From positions 128,501-192,500 of the forward strand of contig JAWKXO010000002.1 in assembly GCA_041396985.1 (NCBI GenBank): a DNA stretch of 64,000 nt, written 5' to 3'. Positions within the stretch are counted from its first letter, which is position 1; every line of letters starts with the position of its first letter. The stretch is from Emcibacteraceae bacterium (GTDB lineage: Bacteria > Pseudomonadota > Alphaproteobacteria > Sphingomonadales > Emcibacteraceae). A program made the translations under genes and the position numbers. The notes beneath the pieces were generated by a model that saw nothing but the letters and a program-made list of their open reading frames with translations, had not been told where the DNA came from and did not search any database. This document shows positions 1 through 8,681 of the stretch, one piece after another.

Positions 1-17
1 AAATTCAAGGTATTAAC

Positions 18-521
18 ATGGTGGCAACTGAAAATGATTTATTTAGATTACTGGATAATCTGAATATTGAAACCACGACTTATCAGCATCCGCCACTTTA
101 CACAGTCGAGGACTCGCAATCACTGCGCGGCGAAATACCGGGTGGACATTGCAAAAGCCTTTTCCTGAAGGACAAAAAAAATAATTTCATTCTTGCCGTT
201 CTTTCAGAGGACAGGCGACTGGATATGAAGGCGCTTTCTGATTGTGAGAGCCTTAATGTCGGGCGCTTAAGTTTTGCCAGTGCAGAACGGATGATTGACA
301 TGCTGGGTATAAAACCTGGCTCTGTTACACCATTTTCCCTGATTAATGTAGATAATAATGACTTGATCGTCATCCTTGATAAAGGCATGCTGGAGCAGGA
401 ATATCTTAATTATCATCCACTTCATAATGAAGCAACGACAACCATTCACCGCGATGATCTGATAAAATTTATTGAGCATTTCGGCTTTAATCCAATCATT
501 TTAGACTTTGACAAACTATAA
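18..521 (+). CDS. Prolyl-tRNA editing domain protein (YbaK/ProX family)
   Basis: The 167-residue product matches the stand-alone YbaK/ProX deacylase fold: an N-terminal helix, a segment ending in HPPLYTVEDS near residues 24-33, then GGHCKSLFLKDKKN near 42-55. Family members hydrolyse mischarged aminoacyl-tRNA such as Ala-tRNA(Pro) in the cytoplasm and so protect translation fidelity. The conserved lysine expected for this family fits the GGHCKSLFL stretch. The ATG follows an AAGG about 9 bases upstream. It is the first of four closely spaced plus-strand genes. The family is clear; which tRNA is edited cannot be read from sequence. Confidence 0.85.
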   Translation: MVATENDLFRLLDNLNIETTTYQHPPLYTVEDSQSLRGEIPGGHCKSLFLKDKKNNFILAVLSEDRRLDMKALSDCESLNVGRLSFASAERMIDMLGIKPGSVTPFSLINVDNNDLIVILDKGMLEQEYLNYHPLHNEATTTIHRDDLIKFIEHFGFNPIILDFDKL

Positions 522-533
522 AAGAGTACAAAT

Positions 534-1418
534 ATGCAGCAACAAGGTACCCCGTCCCCCTATATTATTGACGTTGATATGCCTGGATTTGTTTCCGAAG
601 TTATTGAAAAATCCATGGACGTTCCCGTTATCGTTGATTTCTGGGCACCGTGGTGCGAGCCTTGCAAAACATTGGGGCCAATTATCGAAAAAGTGGTCAT
701 GCAGGCAAATGGTGCTGTCATTCTCGCCAAGGTTAATATTGATGAAGCACAGGAAATTGCCGCACAGATGCAAATCCGATCAGTGCCCACAGTTGTAGCA
801 TTTGTCGGTGGCAGGCCAGTTGATGCTTTTGCAGGTGTAAAAAGCGAGACAGAATTAAAAGCCTTTATAGAAAAAATAGCGCCTGATATGGGGCCATCCG
901 AAATTGATCAGCTTCTTGAATTTGCCAAAGCTCAGGAAGCAGAAGGCAATTTAAAAGAGGCCGGTGGCGCCTATTCCCAGATTGTACAAATGGACGAAAC
1001 CAATAATGAGGCTCTCGCGGGACTTGCCACCGTTTTTATTAAACTTGGTGATCTGGAAAATGCCAAAAATGTATTGGCAGAAGCGCCCGACAAGAATAAT
1101 CCGGCAATCCGTGCCGCTCAGGCCACACTGGACACCGTAGCACAGGTTGATGGGCTTGATGATATAGAAACTTTAAGAAATGCGCTTAATAAAGATGACA
1201 ATGATCATCAGGCCCGTTTTGATCTTGCCCTACAGCTTTGGGCAAGAGGAGAGCGAGATGAAGCGGCAGACCAGCTTCTGTATATCTTTAAAGCCGATAA
1301 AGAATGGCAGGATGACGGCGCGAGGAAGCAGCTTCTTAAATTTTTCGAAGTGGCCGGACCTATGGATCCTTTTACCATTGCCGCAAGAAGAAAGCTCTCT
1401 AGCCTGCTCTTTTCCTGA
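534..1418 (+). CDS. cnoX: Thioredoxin-domain co-chaperone, CnoX/YbbN-like
   Basis: The 294-residue protein starts with a thioredoxin domain (about residues 10-115) carrying WAPWCEPCK with Cys41 and Cys44. An all-helical TPR-like region rich in Ala, Leu and Glu follows (about 125-290). That architecture is the CnoX/YbbN family, which binds unfolded or oxidised clients and passes them to GroEL. The CxxC is intact, so redox activity is possible, unlike the E. coli protein, which has SxxC. There is no signal peptide, so it is cytoplasmic. It begins 12 bases after the preceding stop and ends 2 bases before the LON-domain gene, so cotranscription is likely. Confidence 0.85.
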   Translation: MQQQGTPSPYIIDVDMPGFVSEVIEKSMDVPVIVDFWAPWCEPCKTLGPIIEKVVMQANGAVILAKVNIDEAQEIAAQMQIRSVPTVVAFVGGRPVDAFAGVKSETELKAFIEKIAPDMGPSEIDQLLEFAKAQEAEGNLKEAGGAYSQIVQMDETNNEALAGLATVFIKLGDLENAKNVLAEAPDKNNPAIRAAQATLDTVAQVDGLDDIETLRNALNKDDNDHQARFDLALQLWARGERDEAADQLLYIFKADKEWQDDGARKQLLKFFEVAGPMDPFTIAARRKLSSLLFS

Positions 1419-1420
1419 TC

Positions 1421-2101
1421 ATGATGAAAAAATTACCGGACATAATTCCTCTTTTTCCTTTAACGGGTGCAATTTTATTGCCAAAGGGGTATCTCCCTCT
1501 CAATATTTTTGAGCCAAGATATATTGAAATGGTGGAAGCGGCCCACGACAGTGATGGGATTATTGGCATGATTCAGCCGAAAGGATCAAAAATTTCCAGC
1601 TCACGTGATAATAATGATCTATACGGTACCGCCAAAAGAGGACGGCCCCTTTATAAAACAGGCTGTGCCGGATTGATTACAAAAATGGAGACAATTGGTG
1701 AAAATCAATATCTCGTTATTCTGAATGGTATCAGCCGTTTTGAAATTTCAGAAGAACTGCCAATGGTGAACAGCTACAGGGAAGCGCGCATCAGTAATGC
1801 AAATTTCTTAGATGATGGGAACGAAAAACCGCTTGCAGAAAAAGAGCTTAAAACCCGCTATTTAAGTTCACTCAAAAAATATTTTAATCGTTTCAGCATG
1901 GATATTAATCCTGCTGATTTTTCTGACATCAGTGATGAGGAAATTATTAACAGTATGGCGATGATATGTCCTTTTGATTCTGCTGAGAAACAGTTAATTA
2001 TTGAAACACCAACCCTCACAGACCGGGCAAAACTGATGATAAAAATTATTGATTTTAATCTGCTCCAACATGATATAGCATCAGAAGAAAATTTACATTA
2101 A
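1421..2101 (+). CDS. LON peptidase substrate-binding domain protein
   Basis: The 226-residue product opens with IIPLFPLTGAILLPKGYLPL and then NIFEPRYIEMV, the hallmark start of the Lon N-terminal (LAN) domain. It has neither the AAA+ nor the protease part of Lon, so it is a stand-alone substrate-binding-domain protein of unknown client. Two adjacent ATG codons (1421 and 1424) are possible starts and neither has a strong ribosome site; translational coupling to the upstream gene, which stops 2 bases before, is likely. The neighbourhood thioredoxin - LON domain - Trm112 is common in Alphaproteobacteria. Confidence 0.85.
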   Translation: MMKKLPDIIPLFPLTGAILLPKGYLPLNIFEPRYIEMVEAAHDSDGIIGMIQPKGSKISSSRDNNDLYGTAKRGRPLYKTGCAGLITKMETIGENQYLVILNGISRFEISEELPMVNSYREARISNANFLDDGNEKPLAEKELKTRYLSSLKKYFNRFSMDINPADFSDISDEEIINSMAMICPFDSAEKQLIIETPTLTDRAKLMIKIIDFNLLQHDIASEENLH

Positions 2102-2111
2102 GGCACGAACA

Positions 2112-2318
2112 ATGACGGATGGATCAAAAGATAAAAAAATCAATTACGGAAAGCTGGACCCCAGGTTGCTTGACGTGCTTGCCTGTCCCGTTACCAAAAG
2201 CAGTCTTATCTATGATGAAAAAGCGCAGGAACTGATCAGCAAAAAAGCAAAACTGGCCTTCCCGGTAAGGGACGGCATTCCTATAATGCTTGTCGAAGAA
2301 GCACGGGAACTGGACTAA
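2112..2318 (+). CDS. Trm112 family small protein
   Basis: The 68-residue protein contains LLDVLACPVTKSSL and FPVRDGIPIMLVEEAREL, the Trm112/YcaR signature. Bacterial members are thought to support methyltransferases or act as small zinc-ribbon-like partners. Only one Cys is visible (in ACPVTK), so the full Cys4 zinc site of the eukaryotic protein is absent, as is usual in this bacterial subgroup. AAGG lies about 8 bases before the ATG. It closes the four-gene plus-strand operon and converges with the hydroxylase gene, whose stop is 32 bases away. Confidence 0.85.
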   Translation: MTDGSKDKKINYGKLDPRLLDVLACPVTKSSLIYDEKAQELISKKAKLAFPVRDGIPIMLVEEARELD

Positions 2319-2349
2319 AAACCAGAATATTATAAATATCCTGAAATTC

Positions 2350-3576
2350 TTAGAGTGGTTCTCCGCGTAATAGCTTGGGTAATTTTCCAACCGTACCACG
2401 GGCATGACGCATAAAAAATTTCTTTAATGGGGGTGCCTCCTCAACAATGGCAAGCCCGGCACGTCGCCCTAATCTAATAATTGGATTATCATTTGAAAAT
2501 AACCGTGTCAGGCCATCCATACCCAGTGCCAGAATATTATTATCCGTGCGCCGCCAGCGGACATATCTCTCAAGCACCAGTTCAGACCCAATGTCCCCGC
2601 CTAAGCGATGGGCATCTACTAATATTTCTGACAGTGCCGCTATATCCCGAAGGCCAAGATTAAACCCTTGCCCCGCAATTGGATGAATGCCGTGAACGGC
2701 ATCACCGATCAGACAAAATCTTTCGGCAATATAATCATCAGCAAGCTGCATGGTTAGTGGATAGGACCATCTTTTCCCCAGCGACTTTACGGTACCGAGA
2801 AATGTTCCGAATTTTTTTGCGAGCTCCGCATTAAACGCTCTTTCCGAAAGAGCCATAATCGTTTCCGCACGCTCCGGCGGTTCGCACCAGACGATTGATG
2901 AATGGTTATTTTTTAGCGGCAATATGGCGAAAGGGCCCGATGGAAAGAATTTTTCATGGGCAATACCCTGATGATCCAGTTCATGCTCAACAGTGGTTAC
3001 AATACCTGTCTGCTTATAATCCCAGACCCGGATGTTAATGTCTTTTTGTTGTCTTAAGGTTGATCCACGTCCTTCTGCCCCGACAAGTAAAGTCGCATTC
3101 AGTTTTTTACCGCTTTTAAGGTCAATTTCAACATGACCGGGTAATGTTTGACTGGAAATAATCTGATCAGGGGAAAAAAGGTTAATATTCTTGCGGTCCT
3201 TTATCGCATCATAGAGACCCGAACGAATATGGCGAACCTCAACCATTTGGCCGAGCGGGCCGTCACCAAGCTCTTTTTGATCAAAATGCAGAAATACCGG
3301 ACTATTACCATCTGTCACATGGATTTCATTGATCGGCTGTGCCGCAAAACCAATCTTGTCCCAAAGGCCAGTCGTTTTTAACATCATATAAGGGGCATAG
3401 GATATCGCATAGGAACGTCCATCAAATTCATCATTAAGCGATACTTTCACATTCAAAGGATCAATAAGGGCAATTTCCAGCCCCTGATCCGCTAAAATGC
3501 AGGCAAGTGTCATTCCAACAACACCGGCACCGGAAATAATAATATCTACTTTTTTAGCGGCAATTTTTTTGTTCAT
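2350..3576 (-). CDS. FAD-dependent ubiquinone-biosynthesis-type hydroxylase (UbiH/UbiF/Coq6 family)
   Basis: The protein has the three FAD-hydroxylase motifs in order: the GAGVVGMTLACILA dinucleotide fold near the N-terminus, GAEGRGSTLR mid-protein, and LIGDAVHGIHPIAGQGFNLG near residue 290-310. These define the UbiH/UbiF/VisC/Coq6 flavoprotein monooxygenases that hydroxylate the ubiquinone ring. Which ring carbon is modified cannot be told. A longer frame opens at 3603, but the ATG at 3576 (MNKKIAAKK) puts the FAD motif at the normal distance, so I chose it. No other ubi gene is adjacent. It diverges from the ammonium channel across about 250 bp. Confidence 0.85.
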   Translation of the reverse strand: MNKKIAAKKVDIIISGAGVVGMTLACILADQGLEIALIDPLNVKVSLNDEFDGRSYAISYAPYMMLKTTGLWDKIGFAAQPINEIHVTDGNSPVFLHFDQKELGDGPLGQMVEVRHIRSGLYDAIKDRKNINLFSPDQIISSQTLPGHVEIDLKSGKKLNATLLVGAEGRGSTLRQQKDINIRVWDYKQTGIVTTVEHELDHQGIAHEKFFPSGPFAILPLKNNHSSIVWCEPPERAETIMALSERAFNAELAKKFGTFLGTVKSLGKRWSYPLTMQLADDYIAERFCLIGDAVHGIHPIAGQGFNLGLRDIAALSEILVDAHRLGGDIGSELVLERYVRWRRTDNNILALGMDGLTRLFSNDNPIIRLGRRAGLAIVEEAPPLKKFFMRHARGTVGKLPKLLRGEPL

Positions 3577-3766
3577 AATCCGGGCAGTATAAGTCTGGCC
3601 CAATGGGCTGGCAAATAATATCTTGAAATGATTTAAAGGATTTTATTGTCTATTTTTTAATCAAAATATGAAATATCATATCAATTGTCTAATTTTTAGG
3701 CAGAAAATCCCTCTTTAAATATGCAAATATCAGAGAAAATCATTCTATATCAGTCTGTTACGTTTC

Positions 3767-3782
3767 TGGCATGCTTCTTGTA
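3767..3782 (+). promoter_or_regulatory. Candidate sigma-54 promoter for the ammonium transporter
   Basis: The 16 bases TGGCATGCTTCTTGTA resemble the RpoN consensus: a -24 GG at 3768-3769, then exactly ten bases, then GT at 3780-3781 where consensus has GC. The predicted start lies about 32 bases upstream of the GTG start codon. Nitrogen-regulated amt genes are classically sigma-54/NtrC dependent, which raises the likelihood. One of the two -12 bases is off-consensus, and I did not identify NtrC sites. Confidence 0.45.
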
Positions 3783-3825
3783 AGTGCACTGAGGAACCAA
3801 TTACACTTAGTGTTAGGAAATAGTT

Positions 3826-5055
3826 GTGGACACATTAAAATCAGGAACAGACGTTTTTTTTATTCTTATTGGGGCAATTCTCGTATTTGCCATGCATGCA
3901 GGTTTTGCCTTTCTTGAGGTGGGAAGTGTACGAAAGAAGAATCAGGTTAATGCATTGGTAAAAATCATCGCAGACTTTGCTATCTCAACCGTCGTTTATT
4001 TTTTTATTGGCTACAATATTGCCTATGGTGTCTCATTTTTGGGCAATGCCGCGGAAATAAGCGGTATTTCAGAAAATTCCCTTTTTCTCGGAAATGGCTA
4101 TGATCTGGTCAAATTTTTCTTTCTGCTGACATTTGCCGCTGCAATACCGGCAATTATTTCTGGCGGCATTGCCGAACGCAGCCGTTTTAAACCGCAGCTT
4201 TTGGCAACGGCCATCATCGTCGGCCTTATTTATCCGCTATATGAGGGAATGGTCTGGGGTAGTTTGTTTGATTTTCAGACTTTCATGGCTGATAATTTTG
4301 GCGCACCATTTCATGATTTTGCGGGGTCCATTGTTGTCCACGCCATGGGAGGATGGCTTGCACTCGGTGCCGTGGTAACTCTGGGTGCCCGCATGGGACG
4401 ATATAGAAAAGACGGCGCACCGCTTGGAATTCCACCATCCAATATTCCTTTTCTCGCGCTTGGTTCCTGGATTCTCTGTATCGGATGGTTTGGCTTTAAT
4501 GTCATGAGCGCACAGACTGTTAGCACCGCAAGCGGTCTTGTTGCCCTGAATAGCCTTATGGCTATGGTCGGCGGTATTCTGTCCGCTTTAGTTGTCGGCA
4601 AGAAAGACCCTGGTTTCGTTCATAATGGTGCCTTGGCAGGATTGGTTGCCGTTTGTGCAGGATCAGATTTAATGCACCCTATTGGGGCACTGTTTGTCGG
4701 TATTGTCGCCGGGATAATATTTGTTTACGCCTTCACAACTTGCGGAAATCGCTGGAAAATTGATGATGTACTCGGTGTTTGGCCACTGCATGGGCTATGC
4801 GGACTATGGGGTGGAATTGCAGCAGGCATCTTCGGACAACAGGCTTTCTGGGGCTTGGGTGGTGTCTCCCTGATAGCGCAAATTACCGGTTCTGTGGTAG
4901 GTATCATAATTGCCGGAATTAGTGGATTTGTCGTCTTCGGACTCATAAAGAAAACTGTCGGATTCAGGCTTTCCCAGGAAGATGAATATCTGGGCGCCGA
5001 TCTTGCCATTCATAATATTAGCGCCACACCGGAAGAAGATTTTGGGCTAAGATAG
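3826..5055 (+). CDS. amt: Ammonium transporter (Amt/MEP/Rh family)
   Basis: A 409-residue, strongly hydrophobic protein with about 11 membrane segments. Family motifs include FAFLEVGSVRKKNQVN near the N-terminus, FAAAIPAIISGGIAERSRF, the DFAGSIVVHAMGGW segment with its conserved Asp and His, and HGLCGLWGGIAAG near the C-terminus with the second pore His. Amt channels conduct ammonium across the inner membrane. The start is a GTG (VDTLKSG) and there is no long periplasmic leader. No glnK gene sits beside it, so the usual PII partner must be elsewhere. A possible sigma-54 promoter lies just upstream. Confidence 0.93.
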   Translation: MDTLKSGTDVFFILIGAILVFAMHAGFAFLEVGSVRKKNQVNALVKIIADFAISTVVYFFIGYNIAYGVSFLGNAAEISGISENSLFLGNGYDLVKFFFLLTFAAAIPAIISGGIAERSRFKPQLLATAIIVGLIYPLYEGMVWGSLFDFQTFMADNFGAPFHDFAGSIVVHAMGGWLALGAVVTLGARMGRYRKDGAPLGIPPSNIPFLALGSWILCIGWFGFNVMSAQTVSTASGLVALNSLMAMVGGILSALVVGKKDPGFVHNGALAGLVAVCAGSDLMHPIGALFVGIVAGIIFVYAFTTCGNRWKIDDVLGVWPLHGLCGLWGGIAAGIFGQQAFWGLGGVSLIAQITGSVVGIIIAGISGFVVFGLIKKTVGFRLSQEDEYLGADLAIHNISATPEEDFGLR

Positions 5056-5204
5056 TAAGAAATTTGACGTCATGGTGTCATGTTTTTGTAATTAAAGTAA
5101 TTTTTTGATATATTTAGCGCCAGGATAGCCATATATTTGCCTTGTTCTATTCCATAATGATAATATATTTTATCAGTAGAGCCTGGCAATAATAGGAATG
5201 ATCA

Positions 5205-7616
5205 TTGGCAAGCAGACGTAGTACTATTAAAAAAACAGCAAAGAAATCTCTTTTACCTGAGTCGGTAACAGAGTTTCTTGTTAATTTGCTTATTCGGCTT
5301 TGGGGCATCACTCTGATTGCTTTATTTGCTGCGTCGGTTGTGGCCTTTTTCAGCTACGACCCTAATGATCCAAGCTGGAATAATGCTGTTACAACAGACG
5401 CAAATAATCTTCTTGGCACCGCTGGTGCCTGGACGTCTGATGTCTTGCTTCAAAGTCTGGGCCTGGGTGCTTACGTCCTTGTACTTCCCCTCTTAACATG
5501 GGGCTGGCGGATTGTTACGCTTAAAGGACTTCCATACATTTTTATGCACTTACTGGTCCTGCCCATACTGGTGATTGCGGCTGTCATTACACTTTCAACG
5601 TTACCTGTTTATCAGAACTGGCCTTTGGTCAATGTCGGACTTGGCGGATTTATGGGTCAAATGCTGCTTGGATATGTCCAAAGCTTTTTTGCCTGGGTTC
5701 AGGTGAATTTTTATCCTCAAATTGTTTTCATTGTTTTTGCAGCAATTACTGCCTTAAGTTTTGCCTATACTGCGGGCTTGGAAAGGGAAGAGTGGAAAGC
5801 ACTCTTTCGCGGTATTAAATGGTGCGTATTTACTTTCTTTTCAAAAATATTTTCTGCCTTTGCGTCTATCAGAGGTCTGTTTGGCGGACGGAATGCTGAT
5901 GCAAGTGGAGCAGAAATTGATGTCAGGCGAAACAAAGTGCCGGTACGAAAAGAACCTCCAATAAAAAGTGAGCCTAATAAGGAAAAACGGACAATTCCGA
6001 TTATTGATCCGGAACAAAGAAATCTGAAAGCCGGTAAAAGGGAAACAATTGAACGTCAACCAATGCTGGACATCATATCGGACGGGCAGTTTGCCTTGCC
6101 GTCTCTTAGCCTGCTTTCCCAACCTAAACCGTTGGCCGAACAGGACCGTCTTACCCATGATGCATTGGAGCAAAATGCCCGAATGCTGGAAGCGGTTCTT
6201 GATGACTTTGGTGTTAAAGGTGAAATAACCAAAGTACGGCCGGGACCGGTTGTCACCCTTTATGAACTGGAACCCGCACCCGGAACAAAATCTTCCCGGG
6301 TTATTAACCTTGCCGATGATATTGCCCGCTCTATGAGCGCAACATCAGCCCGTGTTGCTGTCGTTTCCGGTAAAAATGCTATCGGCATCGAACTTCCAAA
6401 CAGTAAAAGGGAAATCGTTGCTCTTCGTGAAATATTATCTTCCAGCATTTATGAAGACAGCAAAGCAAAGCTTCCTATGGCTCTTGGTAAGGATATCGGC
6501 GGTGACCCCATTGTCGCTGACATCGCATCAATGCCACACTTACTCGTGGCTGGTACCACCGGGTCTGGTAAGTCTGTCGCGATCAATGTGATGATCCTGT
6601 CACTACTCTATAAGCTGACGCCAGCTCAGTGTCGCCTGATTATGGTTGATCCGAAAATGCTCGAATTATCTGTATATGATGATATTCCGCATCTTCTAAC
6701 CCCTGTTGTAACGGATCCTAAAAAAGCCGTTGTTGCCTTAAAATGGGCAGTGCGCGAAATGGAACACCGTTACCAGAATATGGCAAAACTGCAGGTTCGA
6801 AATATTACCGCCTATAATAAGCGCCTCGAAGAAGCGAAACAAAAGGGTGAAAATATAATTCGCAAAGTTCAAACCGGATTTGATCCAGACACTGGAAAGC
6901 CTATTTATGAGGAAGAAAGCCTTGATCTTACGCCGCTCCCTATGATTGTCGTTATTGTTGATGAAATGGCAGATCTTATGTTGGTTGCGGGCAAAGATAT
7001 TGAAGCTCTTATTCAAAGACTGGCACAGATGGCCAGGGCAGCGGGCATCCATCTTATTATGGCAACGCAGCGTCCGTCAGTGGACGTCATCACCGGCACA
7101 ATTAAAGCCAACTTTCCAACCAGGGTTGCTTTCCAGGTAACATCAAAAATTGACAGCCGCACCATCCTTGGTGAGCAGGGCGCTGAACAGCTGCTAGGTA
7201 TGGGCGATATGCTTTATATGGCCGGTGGCGGCCGTATCACCCGTGTTCATGGACCGTTTGTCAATGACCAGGAAGTGGAAAGGGTTGTTACGGCCCTTAA
7301 GAAACAAGGACGTCCTGATTATCTGTCCAGTATTGTTGAAGAACCCGATGAAGGATTTGATTCCGATTTTCTGCAAAATGCTCAGATGACCCCTAATGGC
7401 GGCAAATCAAGCGGCGATGATCTTTATGACCAAGCCGTTGCCATTGTGGCCAGGGATCAAAAGGCATCAACAAGCTATATTCAGCGTCAGTTACAAATTG
7501 GGTATAACAGAGCCGCCAATATTATTGATAAAATGGAAAGGGACGGTGTGGTCAGTAGTGCCAACCATGTTGGCAAACGCGAGGTGCTGGTCAGTGATCA
7601 TTCAGAAGATTATTAA
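5205..7616 (+). CDS. ftsK: DNA translocase FtsK
   Basis: The 803-residue protein has four or five N-terminal membrane segments (about residues 30-195), a short charged linker (about 220-300), then the FtsK motor with Walker A GTTGSGKS at 450-457 and Walker B IVVIVDEMADLM. It ends with a C-terminal gamma winged helix (DLYDQAVAIVARDQKAS to VGKREVLV) that reads KOPS-type sites. It coordinates septation with chromosome dimer resolution at the division site. The start is TTG at 5205 with AGGAA about 8 bases upstream; an ATG at 5199 is in a frame that stops at once. lolA follows, the conserved order. Confidence 0.96.
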   Translation: MASRRSTIKKTAKKSLLPESVTEFLVNLLIRLWGITLIALFAASVVAFFSYDPNDPSWNNAVTTDANNLLGTAGAWTSDVLLQSLGLGAYVLVLPLLTWGWRIVTLKGLPYIFMHLLVLPILVIAAVITLSTLPVYQNWPLVNVGLGGFMGQMLLGYVQSFFAWVQVNFYPQIVFIVFAAITALSFAYTAGLEREEWKALFRGIKWCVFTFFSKIFSAFASIRGLFGGRNADASGAEIDVRRNKVPVRKEPPIKSEPNKEKRTIPIIDPEQRNLKAGKRETIERQPMLDIISDGQFALPSLSLLSQPKPLAEQDRLTHDALEQNARMLEAVLDDFGVKGEITKVRPGPVVTLYELEPAPGTKSSRVINLADDIARSMSATSARVAVVSGKNAIGIELPNSKREIVALREILSSSIYEDSKAKLPMALGKDIGGDPIVADIASMPHLLVAGTTGSGKSVAINVMILSLLYKLTPAQCRLIMVDPKMLELSVYDDIPHLLTPVVTDPKKAVVALKWAVREMEHRYQNMAKLQVRNITAYNKRLEEAKQKGENIIRKVQTGFDPDTGKPIYEEESLDLTPLPMIVVIVDEMADLMLVAGKDIEALIQRLAQMARAAGIHLIMATQRPSVDVITGTIKANFPTRVAFQVTSKIDSRTILGEQGAEQLLGMGDMLYMAGGGRITRVHGPFVNDQEVERVVTALKKQGRPDYLSSIVEEPDEGFDSDFLQNAQMTPNGGKSSGDDLYDQAVAIVARDQKASTSYIQRQLQIGYNRAANIIDKMERDGVVSSANHVGKREVLVSDHSEDY

Positions 7617-7709
7617 CACTGATAAATATTATATTAATTTCTATTGTCTAAATTCCACCTTAATGTAGAACTAGACTGTACCAGTAAATGTAACCGAATT
7701 GGCCGAATA

Positions 7710-8408
7710 ATGTTGAAGTTTCTTATAAAAGCAATATTGATATCCACGTTCTTTGGGCAGATGGCCTATGCCGTGCAACAATCCGATGAAGCCCCAGCCC
7801 CGGCAAAAGCCAAAATGGTCGATTTTGGGGTGCCCCCATCTGTCATTACAGGTGAAGATCGGGATCAGATCATTCAAAAAGTACAGGACAATCTGAATGC
7901 TATCCGTTCCCTAAAAGCCACTTTCGTGCAAAGAGGCCCGGAAGGCAATGTCGATGAAGGGACGATCTATATTGAACGTCCCGGCAAAATCCGATTTGAA
8001 TATAGCAACGACAATCCGATTTTGGTGGTCAGTAATGGTGATATGCTTTCGTTCATCGATTATGAAATCAACCAGGTCAGCCGCTGGCCAATTGACAAAA
8101 CACCTCTCAGCGTTCTGGTTAATGACCAGATTAATCTAAAAGATAAAGAAATTGAAATTCCTGAAATTATCCGCTTCGCCGGCCTGATCAAGATGTCGGT
8201 TGTTCAACCGGATCAGAAGGATCAGGGATTTATCACATTGATTTTTGAAGAATCGACCATGGAGTTGAAATCATGGGAAGTGATTGATGTTCAGGGCTAT
8301 ACGACACGTGTGGCTCTCGTTAACCCTGAATATAATATTGCTGTTGATGAAAAAGAATTTACCTTTAATGATCCAAGACCTCAACGAAATCGCGGTCCAA
8401 GAAGATAA
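7710..8408 (+). CDS. lolA: Outer-membrane lipoprotein carrier protein LolA
   Basis: From the ATG at 7710 the protein is 232 residues with a signal peptide (MLKFLIKAILISTFFG then AYA). The mature part carries the LolA pattern: LNAIRSLKATFVQRGPEGNVDEG, IYIERPGKIRFEY and LVVSNGDMLSFIDYE. LolA shuttles lipoproteins through the periplasm from LolCDE to the outer membrane. An upstream in-frame start at 7644 would put 22 residues before the signal sequence and is unlikely. The place directly after ftsK is the classic genomic context. The C-terminus ends in a basic PQRNRGPRR tail. Confidence 0.9.
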   Translation: MLKFLIKAILISTFFGQMAYAVQQSDEAPAPAKAKMVDFGVPPSVITGEDRDQIIQKVQDNLNAIRSLKATFVQRGPEGNVDEGTIYIERPGKIRFEYSNDNPILVVSNGDMLSFIDYEINQVSRWPIDKTPLSVLVNDQINLKDKEIEIPEIIRFAGLIKMSVVQPDQKDQGFITLIFEESTMELKSWEVIDVQGYTTRVALVNPEYNIAVDEKEFTFNDPRPQRNRGPRR

Positions 8409-8471
8409 ATATTATTTAATCACTAAAATATTATAACCTCACCTTGAAAAATAATTTCCTGATCCCATCTA

Positions 8472-8477
8472 TATAAT
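8472..8477 (+). promoter_or_regulatory. -10 element (TATAAT) of the candidate small RNA
   Basis: A perfect TATAAT sits a few bases before the first hairpin of the candidate RNA. The best -35 candidate, TTGAAA at about 8445-8450, is too far away (about 21 bases) for a textbook sigma-70 promoter. The site is therefore suggestive only. Confidence 0.45.
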
Positions 8478-8479
8478 AT

Positions 8480-8619
8480 GATCAGGATGAAGTGGTTCTC
8501 CAACCTTCCTTTGAGACTTTCCATCCTGATCTTTGGATCAAGAGGTTTTTCCTTTTTCCCCTCCCTCTTGTTCTAGCAAACTGAACTTTTACCCGGCCAG
8601 CAATCTGGCCGGGTTTTTT
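8480..8619 (+). ncRNA. Candidate small RNA with C-rich (anti-SD) hairpin loops
   Basis: The 270-bp gap between lolA and the next gene holds an RNA-like structure rather than a reading frame. Hairpin 1 pairs 8480-8489 with 8522-8531 (ten perfect pairs) and encloses a small GGTT-CTCC-AACC hairpin (8494-8505). Hairpin 2 pairs 8539-8545 with 8564-8570 and leaves a pyrimidine loop ending CCCCTC. Hairpin 3 is a strong intrinsic terminator at 8592-8619. Loops exposing CUCC are typical of alphaproteobacterial regulatory RNAs that pair with Shine-Dalgarno sequences. Its true start depends on the TATAAT at 8472. I do not recognise a named family. Confidence 0.55.
8592..8619 (+). terminator. Rho-independent terminator
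   Basis: CCCGGCCAG, a CAAT loop and CTGGCCGGG form nine perfect pairs, followed by a run of six T. It would end either lolA read-through or, more likely, the small RNA whose hairpins precede it. Confidence 0.9.
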
Positions 8620-8681
8620 ATTATTAATTCCTCTTGTAGATACGTTCAGTTCAGACTAATTTGCGGGTGTGAGGAAATAAG

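Noticed and set aside
508..798. 96-residue frame overlapping the thioredoxin gene
   Set aside because: Out-of-frame shadow of the CnoX-like coding sequence, with no family features.
2350..3603. Longer N-terminus for the hydroxylase from 3603
   Set aside because: The nine extra residues (MGQTYTARI) precede the normal start MNKKIAAKK and have no ribosome site.
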